In this document: piece after piece, positions 1 through 7,686 of the stretch | Numbering within the stretch: position 1 is the stretch's first letter | Layout of the letters: the number at the start of each line of letters is the position of its first letter | NCBI RefSeq assembly: GCF_002902575.1 | Contig: NZ_PPRD01000011.1 | Coordinates: 1 to 51,488 of the forward strand | Direction of reading: 5' to 3' | Length of the DNA stretch: 51,488 nt | Origin: Staphylococcus croceilyticus | GTDB taxonomy: Bacteria > Bacillota > Bacilli > Staphylococcales > Staphylococcaceae | Translations under genes and position numbers: made by a program | Notes under the pieces: generated by a model | The model's input: the letters and a program-made list of their open reading frames with translations, nothing else | Database searches by the model: none | What the model was told of the DNA's origin: nothing

Positions 1-31
1 TATAGAGATATTTGCGCTCTTTTTATACAAA

Positions 32-76
32 AAATGCGGTTAATGAAACAATCAATTTGTTTCATCAACCGCATTT
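32..76. terminator. Strong hairpin in the sarZ leader
   Basis: Two 19-nt arms (32-50 and 58-76) pair at 18 of 19 positions around a 7-nt loop. The left flank is A-rich, so only a minus-strand transcript would have a U-tract after the stem; the right flank (CTCATAG) gives no U-tract on the plus strand. It lies just upstream of the sarZ ribosome site. It could end an upstream transcript, an antisense RNA, or act as a leader structure. The hairpin is certain; its role is inferred. Confidence 0.5.
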
Positions 77-109
77 CTCATAGAACCAATATGTTAAGGG
101 GGGATAAAT

Positions 110-553
110 ATGTATGTAAAGGACAGCTATTTAAGTAAACAATTATGTTTTTTATTATATGTAACTTCAAAAGAAGTTATTAAAAAGTATACTTACTATT
201 TAAAAAAACATGATTTAACATATACAAGTTTTATGGTTGTTATGGCTATCGAAGATGACGAAAAAATAAATATAAAATCTCTTGGCCAACGCGTCTTTTT
301 AGATTCTGGAACTCTTACACCTCTCTTAAAAAAATTAGAGAAGAAGGGCTATGTTATACGTATGCGTGAAAAAGAAGATGAACGCAATTTACAAATTTCT
401 TTAACTGAAAATGGTAAAAAGATTAAGCCCGTATTAGAATCTATTTCAGAACAAGTATTTGAAGACTTCAACTTTACTAAGGAAGAAGAAGATGAACTTG
501 TTCATAGATTACGACACGTCATTACTAACAATTTCGCTAATGCACTAGAATAA
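110..553 (+). CDS. sarZ: MarR/SarA-family global regulator SarZ
   Basis: A 147-residue winged-helix DNA-binding protein of the SarZ/MgrA branch of MarR. The N-terminus ([11 protein letters not shown]) carries the single cysteine at position 13 that in S. aureus SarZ senses oxidants and thiol modification. The recognition helix lies around residues 60-80 ([17 protein letters not shown]), followed by a basic wing with R-x-K-E-D-E-R. A purine-rich AAGGGGGG site precedes the ATG. SarZ is known to control virulence, thiol-stress and metabolic genes as a dimer. It is next to hsp20 and narT, the same order I recall from S. aureus. No second cysteine is present, consistent with the one-Cys mechanism. 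Confidence 0.93.
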   Translation: MYVKDSYLSKQLCFLLYVTSKEVIKKYTYYLKKHDLTYTSFMVVMAIEDDEKINIKSLGQRVFLDSGTLTPLLKKLEKKGYVIRMREKEDERNLQISLTENGKKIKPVLESISEQVFEDFNFTKEEEDELVHRLRHVITNNFANALE

Positions 554-562
554 ATAATAATA

Positions 563-649
563 CATGACAAAAGCATACATCTTATACTTTCGTTTTCATT
601 TTTGACTTATATAAAAGACTTTATACATAATTTGCAAACTTTTGTCATG
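563..649. repeat. 11-bp inverted repeat downstream of sarZ
   Basis: CATGACAAAAG at 563-573 is perfectly complementary to CTTTTGTCATG at 639-649, separated by about 65 AT-rich bases. It follows the sarZ stop codon and could form a long 3' hairpin or be a terminator stem with an unusually large loop. No function is assigned. Confidence 0.4.
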
Positions 650-696
650 TTCTTTTCCATTCCACATTTTTACATACTACTTTCAATTGCTTTTAC

Positions 697-725
697 TTTA
701 CGTAAAGATACACTCTCTATATAAT
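697..725 (+). promoter_or_regulatory. Predicted promoter of hsp20
   Basis: TATAAT at 720-725 is preceded by TTTACG at 697-702 with a 17-bp spacer. This is a sigma-A type promoter placed about 60 bp before the hsp20 start. I see neither a CIRCE element nor a CtsR heptamer repeat around it, so heat control through HrcA or CtsR is not supported here. Confidence 0.5.
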
Positions 726-788
726 GAAATTGAAAATTTCCACTAAATAATTGTGATTTCAACTCTTATATAAAGGAGAGAATATATA

Positions 789-1205
789 ATGAATAATAGA
801 GAATTCTTTGAGCAATCTATTTTTAAAAATAATCCTAAAGATGTATTTCGCGATTTAGGTGAGCAAGTATTTAATCAATTCTCATCAAAGACTTTCCCAA
901 CAAATATTTATAATCAATCTAATCAATATATTTTAGAAGCTGAATTACCAGGTGTTAATAAATCAGAAATTGAGTTAACTTATGAACATTCAACACTAAC
1001 TATTAAAGCGCAAAAACACGTTTCTGATCAATCTGGTAAAGTTCAGCTTAGCGAACGCGCTAATGGTGAACTTGTAAGGCATTTTGAATTTGATGATATC
1101 GACAAAACTCAAATCAAAGCAAGTTACACTGACGGGATTTTAGTGGTTATTCTACCTAAAGAAACTTCAGACGAAGATAATACTACTAAAATTACAATTG
1201 ATTAG
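789..1205 (+). CDS. Small heat-shock protein, Hsp20/alpha-crystallin family
   Basis: A 138-residue ATP-independent holdase expected to bind unfolding proteins in the cytoplasm as an oligomer. Residues about 40-138 form the alpha-crystallin domain: the NQYILEAELPGVNKSEIELTYEH strand pattern near the start, the TLTIKAQ strand, and the closing DGILVVILPKE containing the I/V-x-I/V-type motif. The length is normal for bacterial IbpA-like proteins. AAAGGAGAG stands 8 bases before the ATG. It is monocistronic, with its own promoter and a terminator shared with the convergent narT. The location between sarZ and narT is the usual staphylococcal one. Family call is secure; no specific client is known. 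Confidence 0.9.
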   Translation: MNNREFFEQSIFKNNPKDVFRDLGEQVFNQFSSKTFPTNIYNQSNQYILEAELPGVNKSEIELTYEHSTLTIKAQKHVSDQSGKVQLSERANGELVRHFEFDDIDKTQIKASYTDGILVVILPKETSDEDNTTKITID

Positions 1206-1215
1206 CAAACTAAAA

Positions 1216-1260
1216 AAACGTAGGATTCATTTTCATTAATGTTTCCTACGTTTATTTTTA
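1216..1260. terminator. Bidirectional terminator between hsp20 and narT
   Basis: AAACGTAGGA (1216-1225) pairs with TCCTACGTTT (1244-1253), with T-rich sequence on both sides, so it can end both hsp20 (plus) and narT (minus). Confidence 0.8.
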
Positions 1261-2436
1261 TTATTTTGTTGTCATCAGGGGTCTATTATATTCTTTTTTG
1301 TATAAATGACCCATTGTAATAAAGGCTATAATGCCAAAAATTGCTAATAGAATGAAAGCTAAATGACTTGAACCTGTTAAGTTTGATACATATGTGATAA
1401 CTAATGGTGGGAAGAAGCCACCTAAACCACCCATCATTGAAACGATACCGTTAGCAGCACCAGATTCTTTCGCAAAATAAGAAGGAACTAATTTAAACAC
1501 TAATCCATTTCCTAAACCAGCACATACGCTAATAGTTAAACAACCAATTGTAAATAATGCGATGTGATTTGAAATACCTAATATAATCGCACCTACAATC
1601 ATAACTACAAAGTCAATCATTAATACTTTCACCGCGTTAAATTTATCCCCTAACACGCCTCCAAGTGGTCTTAAGAATGTTGCTAAAGCAATAAACACGC
1701 CCGATCTAATCCCTGCATCTACTTTATCGATTCCGAAATTATGTACTAAGTAGTTAGGTAAGAATAAACCAAATGCTACAAATGCCCCGAAAGTGATAAA
1801 GTACCATAAACTTAAATAATATAATTTATAATTTGATGATAGCTTTTTAATCTGCGACATTAATGGAACTTTCACTTTAGGTTCTTTATTGTCACCTAAG
1901 ATAAACATTAAAACCGCAAATAGCGCAATGATAATTAAGTAACTTCTAACTGTTGTTTGCCAACCAATAATCCCTGCAATCGGTGGTGCTAAGAAAGAAG
2001 ATACTGCAGTTCCTAAATTCCCTACTCCATAAATACCATTAGCTAAACCTACTTTGTCTTTTGAAAAGTATTTAGGAACTGATGTTACACCAACAGAGAA
2101 TACTGCTCCTCCAACACCTAAGAAGAATCCTGCTAACATTAGCATGCCAGGTGTTTGGGCTTGTCCTAATAAAAAGATAGGAAATAGCAATACTATAAAG
2201 CTACAAAAGAAGACCCATTTTGCTCCAACGATATTAGTTAAATATCCAAATGGTACACGTAAAATAGAACCTAAAATGACTGGAATAGCTAAAATGATTG
2301 ATAGCTGTTCTGGAGAGACTTTAACATCTTGAGAAATATACGGCATTAGTGGAGAAATAATACTCCAAGCCATGAATCCCACTACAAGACTCAAAGTTTG
2401 TAATGTAAGTTGAAAACCACCCTTATTTTTATTCAT
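1261..2436 (-). CDS. narT: Nitrate transporter NarT (MFS, nitrate/nitrite porter family)
   Basis: A 391-residue, 12-helix major facilitator of the nitrate/nitrite porter family that imports nitrate for respiration. The nitrate-signature glycine-rich stretches are visible in helix 5 ([17 protein letters not shown]) and helix 11 ([15 protein letters not shown]), and the MFS motif-A region is seen in [12 protein letters not shown]. The length matches S. carnosus NarT. It is transcribed alone from a promoter that carries two NreC-like palindromes and a Rex-like site, and it ends at the terminator shared with hsp20. Its neighbours nreABC and narGHJI confirm the role. It is probably induced by nitrate under low oxygen. 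The direction of transport is inferred from the family. Confidence 0.93.
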   Translation of the reverse strand: MNKNKGGFQLTLQTLSLVVGFMAWSIISPLMPYISQDVKVSPEQLSIILAIPVILGSILRVPFGYLTNIVGAKWVFFCSFIVLLFPIFLLGQAQTPGMLMLAGFFLGVGGAVFSVGVTSVPKYFSKDKVGLANGIYGVGNLGTAVSSFLAPPIAGIIGWQTTVRSYLIIIALFAVLMFILGDNKEPKVKVPLMSQIKKLSSNYKLYYLSLWYFITFGAFVAFGLFLPNYLVHNFGIDKVDAGIRSGVFIALATFLRPLGGVLGDKFNAVKVLMIDFVVMIVGAIILGISNHIALFTIGCLTISVCAGLGNGLVFKLVPSYFAKESGAANGIVSMMGGLGGFFPPLVITYVSNLTGSSHLAFILLAIFGIIAFITMGHLYKKEYNRPLMTTK

Positions 2437-2544
2437 TTTTTCACCTTCACTATTTCTTTTTTCTTTATCAGTAATTGTTATATAAAAGAGGTCAAAAATT
2501 ATATTTCAATCACATTACTGATTACATTTGTATTGTAGTTAATT

Positions 2545-2562
2545 TGTGAAAAAATGAACATA
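2545..2562. promoter_or_regulatory. Rex-like site in the narT promoter
   Basis: TTGTGAAAAAATGAACAT matches the Rex consensus TTGTGAAWWWWTTCACAA at 15 of 18 positions. It overlaps the spacer and -35 region of a minus-strand promoter whose -10 (TACAAT) is at 2533-2538. It is the weakest of the three Rex-like sites here. Confidence 0.4.
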
Positions 2563-2597
2563 AGGACTTTCCCTTATCATAGTAAGGAATCCCCCTA
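2562..2597. promoter_or_regulatory. Pair of NreC-like palindromes upstream of narT
   Basis: TAAGG-N6-CCTTA at 2562-2577 and TAAGGAATCCCCCTA at 2583-2597 are two imperfect versions of the TAGGG-N4-CCCTA palindrome associated with NreC in S. carnosus. Their centres are about 20.5 bp apart, roughly two helical turns, and lie about 34 and 54 bp upstream of the -10 at 2533-2538. The same geometry recurs at narG. Confidence 0.65.
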
Positions 2598-2614
2598 TAT
2601 TTCTCTTATATATT

Positions 2615-2668
2615 TTTACATAAAAATATCGCCATGAAGACACTTCAAATTCTCGTTTTCTTCATGGC
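2615..2668 (-). terminator. Terminator of the nar-nre operon
   Basis: GCCATGAAGA (2631-2640) pairs with TCTTCATGGC (2659-2668). On the minus strand the stem is followed by GATATTTTTATG, giving a U-rich tail after nreC. Confidence 0.75.
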
Positions 2669-2699
2669 AATTCAATAGATTCTATATAACCTTTTCAAA

Positions 2700-3353
2700 T
2701 TAAAACTCTAATAATTTTTTCTTCAATGCATATTCTACTAATTCTGGTTTAGACTTTAATCCCAATTTAGTCATAATATGCGTTTTATGTGCTTCAACCG
2801 TTTTAACTGAAACGAACAATTTCTCTGCGATATCTTTATTACCATAACCTTTCGCGATTAATGGCAATATTTCCAGTTCTCGTTTAGAAAGTATTTTAAA
2901 AGGATCATTCGTCGATGCCTCGTCTATATTTGAATGATTAACAAATTCATTGACTAACGACGTCGTTAATTTCATGTCTACATATGTTTCACCTTTATAT
3001 ACCGTACGTACTGCTAATAGTAACTGTTCATCTGGTGAATTTTTTAAGATATATCCTTTTGCCCCATTGCGAAGTACATGAAATAAATATTCTTCATCGT
3101 CATACATTGTTAATATTAATATTTTTGTTTCAGGAAAACTTTCTGCAATTTTGCTTGTCGCAATCAACCCAGATTCGCCTGGTGGCATGCTCAAGTCCAT
3201 AATAAGAACATCAGGTTTATATTCCATTACTTTTTGATAAGCCTCTACCCCATCAGCAGCCGTCGCAACAACTTCCATGTCTTCCTGGAAATTTAATATC
3301 ATTGAAAACCCAGTTCTAACAACCGCATGATCATCTGCAATTATAATTCTCAA
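2700..3353 (-). CDS. nreC: Oxygen/nitrate response regulator NreC
   Basis: A 217-residue NarL/FixJ-type response regulator. The receiver domain (1-120) has the acidic pocket at D7-D8, the phosphoryl-acceptor D53 in IMDLSMPPG, and K104 in KGYILKN. The LuxR-type helix-turn-helix lies at about 150-212, with the conserved [28 protein letters not shown] sequence (here SKRELEIL). Phosphorylated by NreB when oxygen is absent, NreC activates narGHJI, nir and narT. It is the last gene of the nar-nre operon, 21 bp after nreB. The candidate DNA targets TAGGG-N4-CCCTA are visible upstream of narT, narG and nirB in this same window. Confidence 0.96.
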   Translation of the reverse strand: MRIIIADDHAVVRTGFSMILNFQEDMEVVATAADGVEAYQKVMEYKPDVLIMDLSMPPGESGLIATSKIAESFPETKILILTMYDDEEYLFHVLRNGAKGYILKNSPDEQLLLAVRTVYKGETYVDMKLTTSLVNEFVNHSNIDEASTNDPFKILSKRELEILPLIAKGYGNKDIAEKLFVSVKTVEAHKTHIMTKLGLKSKPELVEYALKKKLLEF

Positions 3354-3374
3354 TTCAAATTCCCCTAACGTACC

Positions 3375-4418
3375 CTAAAGTGGTATTTCTAATGTAATAA
3401 TTGTCCCTTTTCCAATGTGTGTTTCAATATCCACTTTGCCTTTGACAAGTTCAGCTCTTTCATTCATCCCATATAATCCTAACCCTGTCCCTTGTGGTTG
3501 TGAATTAGGATTAAATCCTGCTCCTCTGTCTATAATCTCCGCTATTAAATTATGTTCAGTTTGTTGCACTGAAACATCCACTGAATTAACACCAGCATAT
3601 TTTAAAGCATTGAAAATAGCTTCTTGTACAACACGATAGACAACAGTTTCTATTTCACTATTGAATCGATGATTTTTAATATTGGATTGATAGATAATTT
3701 CTAATCCATAATTTTCTTCAAACTGTTTAAAATAAGATTTAAATGCCGCTTCCAATCCCAAATCATCTAGAGAGGATGGTCTTAATTCTACAGATAAATT
3801 ACGGATATCATTGATTAAATGAGACATCAAGCTTTCTATGTGCTCTGATTTTTCAATGAGTTGTGACATCTCTTGTTGATATTTCAATAATCGTAATTCA
3901 ACATCAATATTAAGCATTTCTTGAACCACACTATCATGCAATTCCCTAGAAATTCGCTTTCTTTCATTCTCTTGTGCAGAGATTGTTTTACGTAACATCT
4001 GACGTTGATACATCTTTTCTTGACGCTCAATTTGAGGTGAAATATCTTGTAGTGTAAATGCGTAAATTTGTTCATCTTCATCAATACATTGATAAGAAGC
4101 AGTAAAAGGTTGTACTTTATTATTCACTGTCTTCATAAACACTTGAAAGTTTTTATCATTAGGTGTTGATGTATCTAAATAACAATTGATACAACTTTTT
4201 AGTGCAAATTCATTGGAATACCCTTCACAACGTCTACAGATTGCATCCGTCATGACGCTGTAATTGTTATCAAGTGAGATAATTTCTTGAGCTGCTTCAT
4301 TCATCGCAATCACTTTGCCATCATTATTAATAAAGACAATTTTTTCATTTGTTTTTTCATAATACTTTTTAAGCAAATGTTCTATAGTGTTATCTTGAAT
4401 ATTTAGCACATTGATCAC
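3375..4418 (-). CDS. nreB: Oxygen-sensing histidine kinase NreB (Fe-S PAS sensor)
   Basis: A 347-residue cytoplasmic histidine kinase. The N-terminal PAS-like sensor holds four cysteines, C61-x2-C64-x11-C76-x2-C79, the exact spacing that binds the O2-labile [4Fe-4S] cluster in S. carnosus NreB. The HisKA_3 dimerisation region carries H164 in [10 protein letters not shown], followed by an ATPase domain with the N-box ([10 protein letters not shown]) and G-boxes ([15 protein letters not shown]). There is no transmembrane segment. The start given is a GTG abutting the nreA stop; a second in-frame GTG nine bases on (4409) would give 344 residues, the S. carnosus length, and sits better behind a GGTGAT. 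Without oxygen the kinase phosphorylates NreC; NreA-nitrate modulates it. Confidence 0.95.
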   Translation of the reverse strand: MINVLNIQDNTIEHLLKKYYEKTNEKIVFINNDGKVIAMNEAAQEIISLDNNYSVMTDAICRRCEGYSNEFALKSCINCYLDTSTPNDKNFQVFMKTVNNKVQPFTASYQCIDEDEQIYAFTLQDISPQIERQEKMYQRQMLRKTISAQENERKRISRELHDSVVQEMLNIDVELRLLKYQQEMSQLIEKSEHIESLMSHLINDIRNLSVELRPSSLDDLGLEAAFKSYFKQFEENYGLEIIYQSNIKNHRFNSEIETVVYRVVQEAIFNALKYAGVNSVDVSVQQTEHNLIAEIIDRGAGFNPNSQPQGTGLGLYGMNERAELVKGKVDIETHIGKGTIITLEIPL

Positions 4419-4868
4419 CTACATTTCTTCAGTAAATGCCCATAACTTACCACTAATATTTAAATTACGATCACTAGGAAGTGGCTTTTCGTCACGTTGC
4501 CCTAATAATAACACACCATATACTTGTTGATTGTGACATAGAGGTATCGCAATCACTGCTGTCAATTCTTCACTAATTAAAATAGGATATTTAATTTTTT
4601 CTTCAGGTGTTAAAGTTTCTGAAACTTGCGACATGACCATTCGTTTCCCTGTTTTCATCACCATGCCAGCTAATCCACGGCCTTTTCTCAAAATAATTAA
4701 TTTATAACGATCATTTAAACTTCCAGATACATAACGCCATTTAATAGGAGAAGAAGTAGAAGAATATTCATATAATGCTACGCCGGCAAAATCATACCCT
4801 TCCTCTATTCGTAAACGATTTAATTCGTCTTGAAAAGCCTCTTCCTTTATCACGGGTTCAATGGGCAT
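4419..4868 (-). CDS. nreA: Nitrate receptor NreA (GAF domain)
   Basis: A GAF-domain protein of 149 residues that binds nitrate and restrains NreB kinase activity when nitrate is absent. GAF hallmarks are visible: the GLAGMVMKTGKRMVM loop, the MSQVSE turn, and the AVIAIPLCHNQQVYGVLLLGQ strand pair. I place the start at the ATG at 4868 because AAAGGAG stands 8 bases upstream; a longer reading from 4892 would overlap the narI stop as ATGA and has no spaced ribosome site. The gene sits between narI and nreB, so nitrate sensing, oxygen sensing and the reductase are made from one transcript. No catalytic role is expected. Confidence 0.92.
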   Translation of the reverse strand: MPIEPVIKEEAFQDELNRLRIEEGYDFAGVALYEYSSTSSPIKWRYVSGSLNDRYKLIILRKGRGLAGMVMKTGKRMVMSQVSETLTPEEKIKYPILISEELTAVIAIPLCHNQQVYGVLLLGQRDEKPLPSDRNLNISGKLWAFTEEM

Positions 4869-4888
4869 TTGAGTATCTCCTTTCATCA

Positions 4889-5572
4889 TCATGAGCGTGT
4901 TTTATGTCTGCGGTAAACGATATATCTTCTATTCGTATAAGATAAAGGTATACTCCACACATGTACTAGTCGAGTAAATGGCCAGCAAGCTAAAATGGTA
5001 AATCCAAGTAAAATATGAATCTTGAATGATAGCGGTACGTCAGTCATTAAACTCGCATTAGGTGAAAATGTGAAGAGATGTCTGAACCAAATAGAAATCG
5101 TTTGACGATAATCAAAATCACTTACCATTGCGTTCGTTACTAAAGTTGAATAACAGCCCATGAAAATAATTAATATTAATAAAAAGTTAACAAAAATATC
5201 TGAAGCTGAACTTAATCTTCTAACATTTTTGATAGTTAAACGTCTTGCTGTTAAAAGAAACATACCAATAAATGTCATTATACCAAAGATACTACCGATA
5301 TAGACAGCACCAAAGTGGTACATTTCTTCACTTACACCTAAGCCATCTATCCATTTAGCTGGAATAGCTAAACCAACTACATGACCGAAGAATACTGGGA
5401 TGATACCCAAATGGAATAATAAACTTCCCCATTTTAGCTGTTTCTTCTCGATTAATTCACTTGATTTAGCTGTCCATGAAAATTGATCATACTTGTAACG
5501 TGCAATATGACCTACTACAAAAATCGCCACACATAAATATGGAAAGATAATCCATAAAAATTGATTAAGCAT
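4889..5572 (-). CDS. narI: Respiratory nitrate reductase, gamma subunit (cytochrome b)
   Basis: A 227-residue integral membrane subunit that takes electrons from menaquinol and passes them through two b-type haems to NarH. Five hydrophobic segments are visible (about 4-22, 48-75, 90-112, 127-148, 178-198). Histidines suited to haem ligation occur at the ends of helices, as in LLFHLGIIPVFFGHV near the second segment and FKIHILLGF and RLVHVWSIPLSY at the C-terminal side. The start overlaps the end of narJ by 8 bp, with GAGGTG upstream, which suggests translational coupling. Length and motifs match the NarI family (225-230 residues). Confidence 0.95.
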   Translation of the reverse strand: MLNQFLWIIFPYLCVAIFVVGHIARYKYDQFSWTAKSSELIEKKQLKWGSLLFHLGIIPVFFGHVVGLAIPAKWIDGLGVSEEMYHFGAVYIGSIFGIMTFIGMFLLTARRLTIKNVRRLSSASDIFVNFLLILIIFMGCYSTLVTNAMVSDFDYRQTISIWFRHLFTFSPNASLMTDVPLSFKIHILLGFTILACWPFTRLVHVWSIPLSYTNRRYIVYRRHKTRS

Positions 5573-6140
5573 GAGACGTCACCTCATTTGGAATATTTAA
5601 ACATGCTTTAAGTGTATTGCGCAGCGCACGAATCACATACGCATATGGGTTATTATCTTGTGCCAGTTGGTTCGCCATTTCATACGTACCATCTTCAATA
5701 ATCATAATGACGAGTTCAATGTTTCCTTCAGCACGTGGATCATCTTGCCATTGTGCTACATGTAAAAATTGCAACATTAAAGGTAGATAATCTGATAACT
5801 CATTACTTGCCATCTCTAAGCCAAACATTTCATATAAAACTTTCAATTTAGCTAACATTTGACCACGTTCTTTTTGCGTATCAAATTTATTGTAAGTCAT
5901 ATAGAGTGGCGTTTTTTTATTGAAATCAAATGTATCTGTATAAATTGCTTTAATTTCTGATAATGAGAATTGATGCATCATCTCACGGTATTTTACTAAA
6001 TCTTCATAGCCAGGATGAGATTCATCAATTGTTTCATTAAACGTTTTTGGATGGAAGGTAAGCTTTTCAGGAAAATTAAGCTGCTGCGCGATATAACCAA
6101 AACTCTCTTGATAGTAATGAAATTGTTGTAAATTAATCAC
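5565..6140 (-). CDS. narJ: Nitrate reductase assembly chaperone NarJ
   Basis: A TorD/NarJ-family helical chaperone that holds apo-NarGH in the cytoplasm during molybdenum-cofactor insertion and membrane docking. I use the GTG at 6140 (191 residues, MINLQQF...) because GGAGG sits 8 bases before it; reading from the ATG at 6167 would put 9 extra residues ahead of that ribosome site. With this start it overlaps the narH end by 8 bp. The family motif YLPLMLQFL (position about 135) and the acidic EGNIELVIMIIEDGTYE region are present. It is placed in the standard narGHJI order and is not part of the final enzyme. Confidence 0.92.
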   Translation of the reverse strand: MINLQQFHYYQESFGYIAQQLNFPEKLTFHPKTFNETIDESHPGYEDLVKYREMMHQFSLSEIKAIYTDTFDFNKKTPLYMTYNKFDTQKERGQMLAKLKVLYEMFGLEMASNELSDYLPLMLQFLHVAQWQDDPRAEGNIELVIMIIEDGTYEMANQLAQDNNPYAYVIRALRNTLKACLNIPNEVTSHA

Positions 6141-7686
6141 GGAAAATACCTCCATAGAAATTATCATTATAAATTTCTTGTCCTGTTTTTCCTGAACCTA
6201 CTGCTACGCCACAACCTTCACAATTATCTCCGAAGTATTCTCCTCCATATCCTTGGCTACCTTGTGCGTGATACGTATCTAAATACGTTTCTTTATGAGA
6301 TGTTGGAATAACGAAACGATCTTCATATTTTGCTAAACCTAATAAACGGTACATTTCTTGAATTTGGATTTCTGATAAACCAAGTCGTTCAAGTTTATAA
6401 CTATCGAAATCTTTACCAGTAATTTGAGAGCGCATGTAACTTCTCATCATAGCCATTTTTTGAAGTGCTTCTTTAACAGGTTGTACATCGCCTGCTGTAA
6501 ATAAATTAGCTAAGTATTCGATTGGTAAACGCATTTCTTCAATCGCTGGGAAAATCATATCTGGATTTTGGCCAGCATTTTTCCCTTCAAAATAACTCAT
6601 GATAGGACTAAGTGGTGGGCAATACCAAACCATAGGCATTGTTCTATACTCTGGATGTAATGGGAACGCAATTTTATATTCAATTGCTAATTTATACACT
6701 GGTGAATTTTGTGCTGCTTCAATCCATTCATAGCTAATACCATCTTTTTCAGCTTGTTCAATCACTTCTTCATCAAATGGATTTAAGAAAATGTCTAATT
6801 GTTTTTCATATAAGTCTTGTTCATTTTCAGCAGATGCAGCTTCCTGTACTCTATCAGCATCATATAAAAGTACGCCTAAATATCTCATTCTACCTACACA
6901 TGTTTCTGAACATACTGTAGGTAAACCTGCTTCAATTCTTGGGAAACAGAATGTACATTTTTCTGCTTTATTTGTCTTCCAGTTGAAGTAAACTTTTTTA
7001 TAAGGACAACCTGTCATACAATAACGCCAACCACGACATGCATCTTGGTCCACTAACACAATACCGTCTTCGTCACGTTTATACATTGCACCTGAGGGAC
7101 AAGAAGCAACGCAGCTAGGGTTTAAACAATGTTCACATAAACGAGGTAAATACATCATAAATGTTTCATCAAATTGGAATTTAATATCTTCTTCGATTTT
7201 TTGAATATTAGGATCTTCTGGACCTGTAATATGCGCACCTGCTAAATCATCTTCCCAGTTAGGACCCCATTCAAGATCCAATTTATCTCCTGAGATGATT
7301 GAATGAGCTTTAGCTACTGGTGAATGTTTGCCTTCTTTCGCAGTTGTTAAATGTTCATAATTATATGTCCATGGTTCATAATAATCTTTAATGAGAGGCA
7401 TATCAGGATTGTAAAAGATTTTACCTAAAGCTATTTTTGATAATCGACTACCTGATTTAAGTTCTAATTTTCCTTTTTTATTTAAGACCCATCCACCTTT
7501 ATAGTGTTCTTGGTCTTCCCATCGTTTCGGATATCCTACACCTGGTTTAGTCTCTACGTTGTTAAACCACATGTATTCTGCACCTGGACGGTTAGTCCAA
7601 GTATTTTTACATGTAACGCTGCAAGTGTGGCAACCTATGCATTTATCTAAATTTAACACCATTGCAATTTGCGCTTTAATCTTCAA
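6133..7686 (-). CDS. narH: Respiratory nitrate reductase, beta subunit (Fe-S)
   Basis: A 517-residue electron-transfer subunit with four Fe-S clusters linking NarI haems to NarG. All four ligand groups are present: C16-x2-C19-x2-C22-x3-C26; C184-x2-C187-x4-C192-x3-C196; C217-x2-W220-x2-C223-x3-C227, where tryptophan replaces a cysteine and gives the [3Fe-4S] centre; and C244-x2-C247-x11-C259-x3-C263. The reading frame opens with TTG at 7686 behind GGAGG and overlaps the narG stop by 11 bp, so an ordinary ATG is not used. A small C-terminal cysteine group (CEGCGV) near residue 490 is extra to the cluster ligands. Confidence 0.96.
   Translation of the reverse strand: MKIKAQIAMVLNLDKCIGCHTCSVTCKNTWTNRPGAEYMWFNNVETKPGVGYPKRWEDQEHYKGGWVLNKKGKLELKSGSRLSKIALGKIFYNPDMPLIKDYYEPWTYNYEHLTTAKEGKHSPVAKAHSIISGDKLDLEWGPNWEDDLAGAHITGPEDPNIQKIEEDIKFQFDETFMMYLPRLCEHCLNPSCVASCPSGAMYKRDEDGIVLVDQDACRGWRYCMTGCPYKKVYFNWKTNKAEKCTFCFPRIEAGLPTVCSETCVGRMRYLGVLLYDADRVQEAASAENEQDLYEKQLDIFLNPFDEEVIEQAEKDGISYEWIEAAQNSPVYKLAIEYKIAFPLHPEYRTMPMVWYCPPLSPIMSYFEGKNAGQNPDMIFPAIEEMRLPIEYLANLFTAGDVQPVKEALQKMAMMRSYMRSQITGKDFDSYKLERLGLSEIQIQEMYRLLGLAKYEDRFVIPTSHKETYLDTYHAQGSQGYGGEYFGDNCEGCGVAVGSGKTGQEIYNDNFYGGIFRD

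Noticed and set aside
554..788. CIRCE or CtsR operator for hsp20
   Set aside because: No TTAGCACTC-N9-GAGTGCTAA or GGTCAAA repeat found.
2054..2332. 92-residue plus-strand ORF inside narT
   Set aside because: Antisense shadow of narT with no ribosome site and Pro/Lys-rich low-complexity content.
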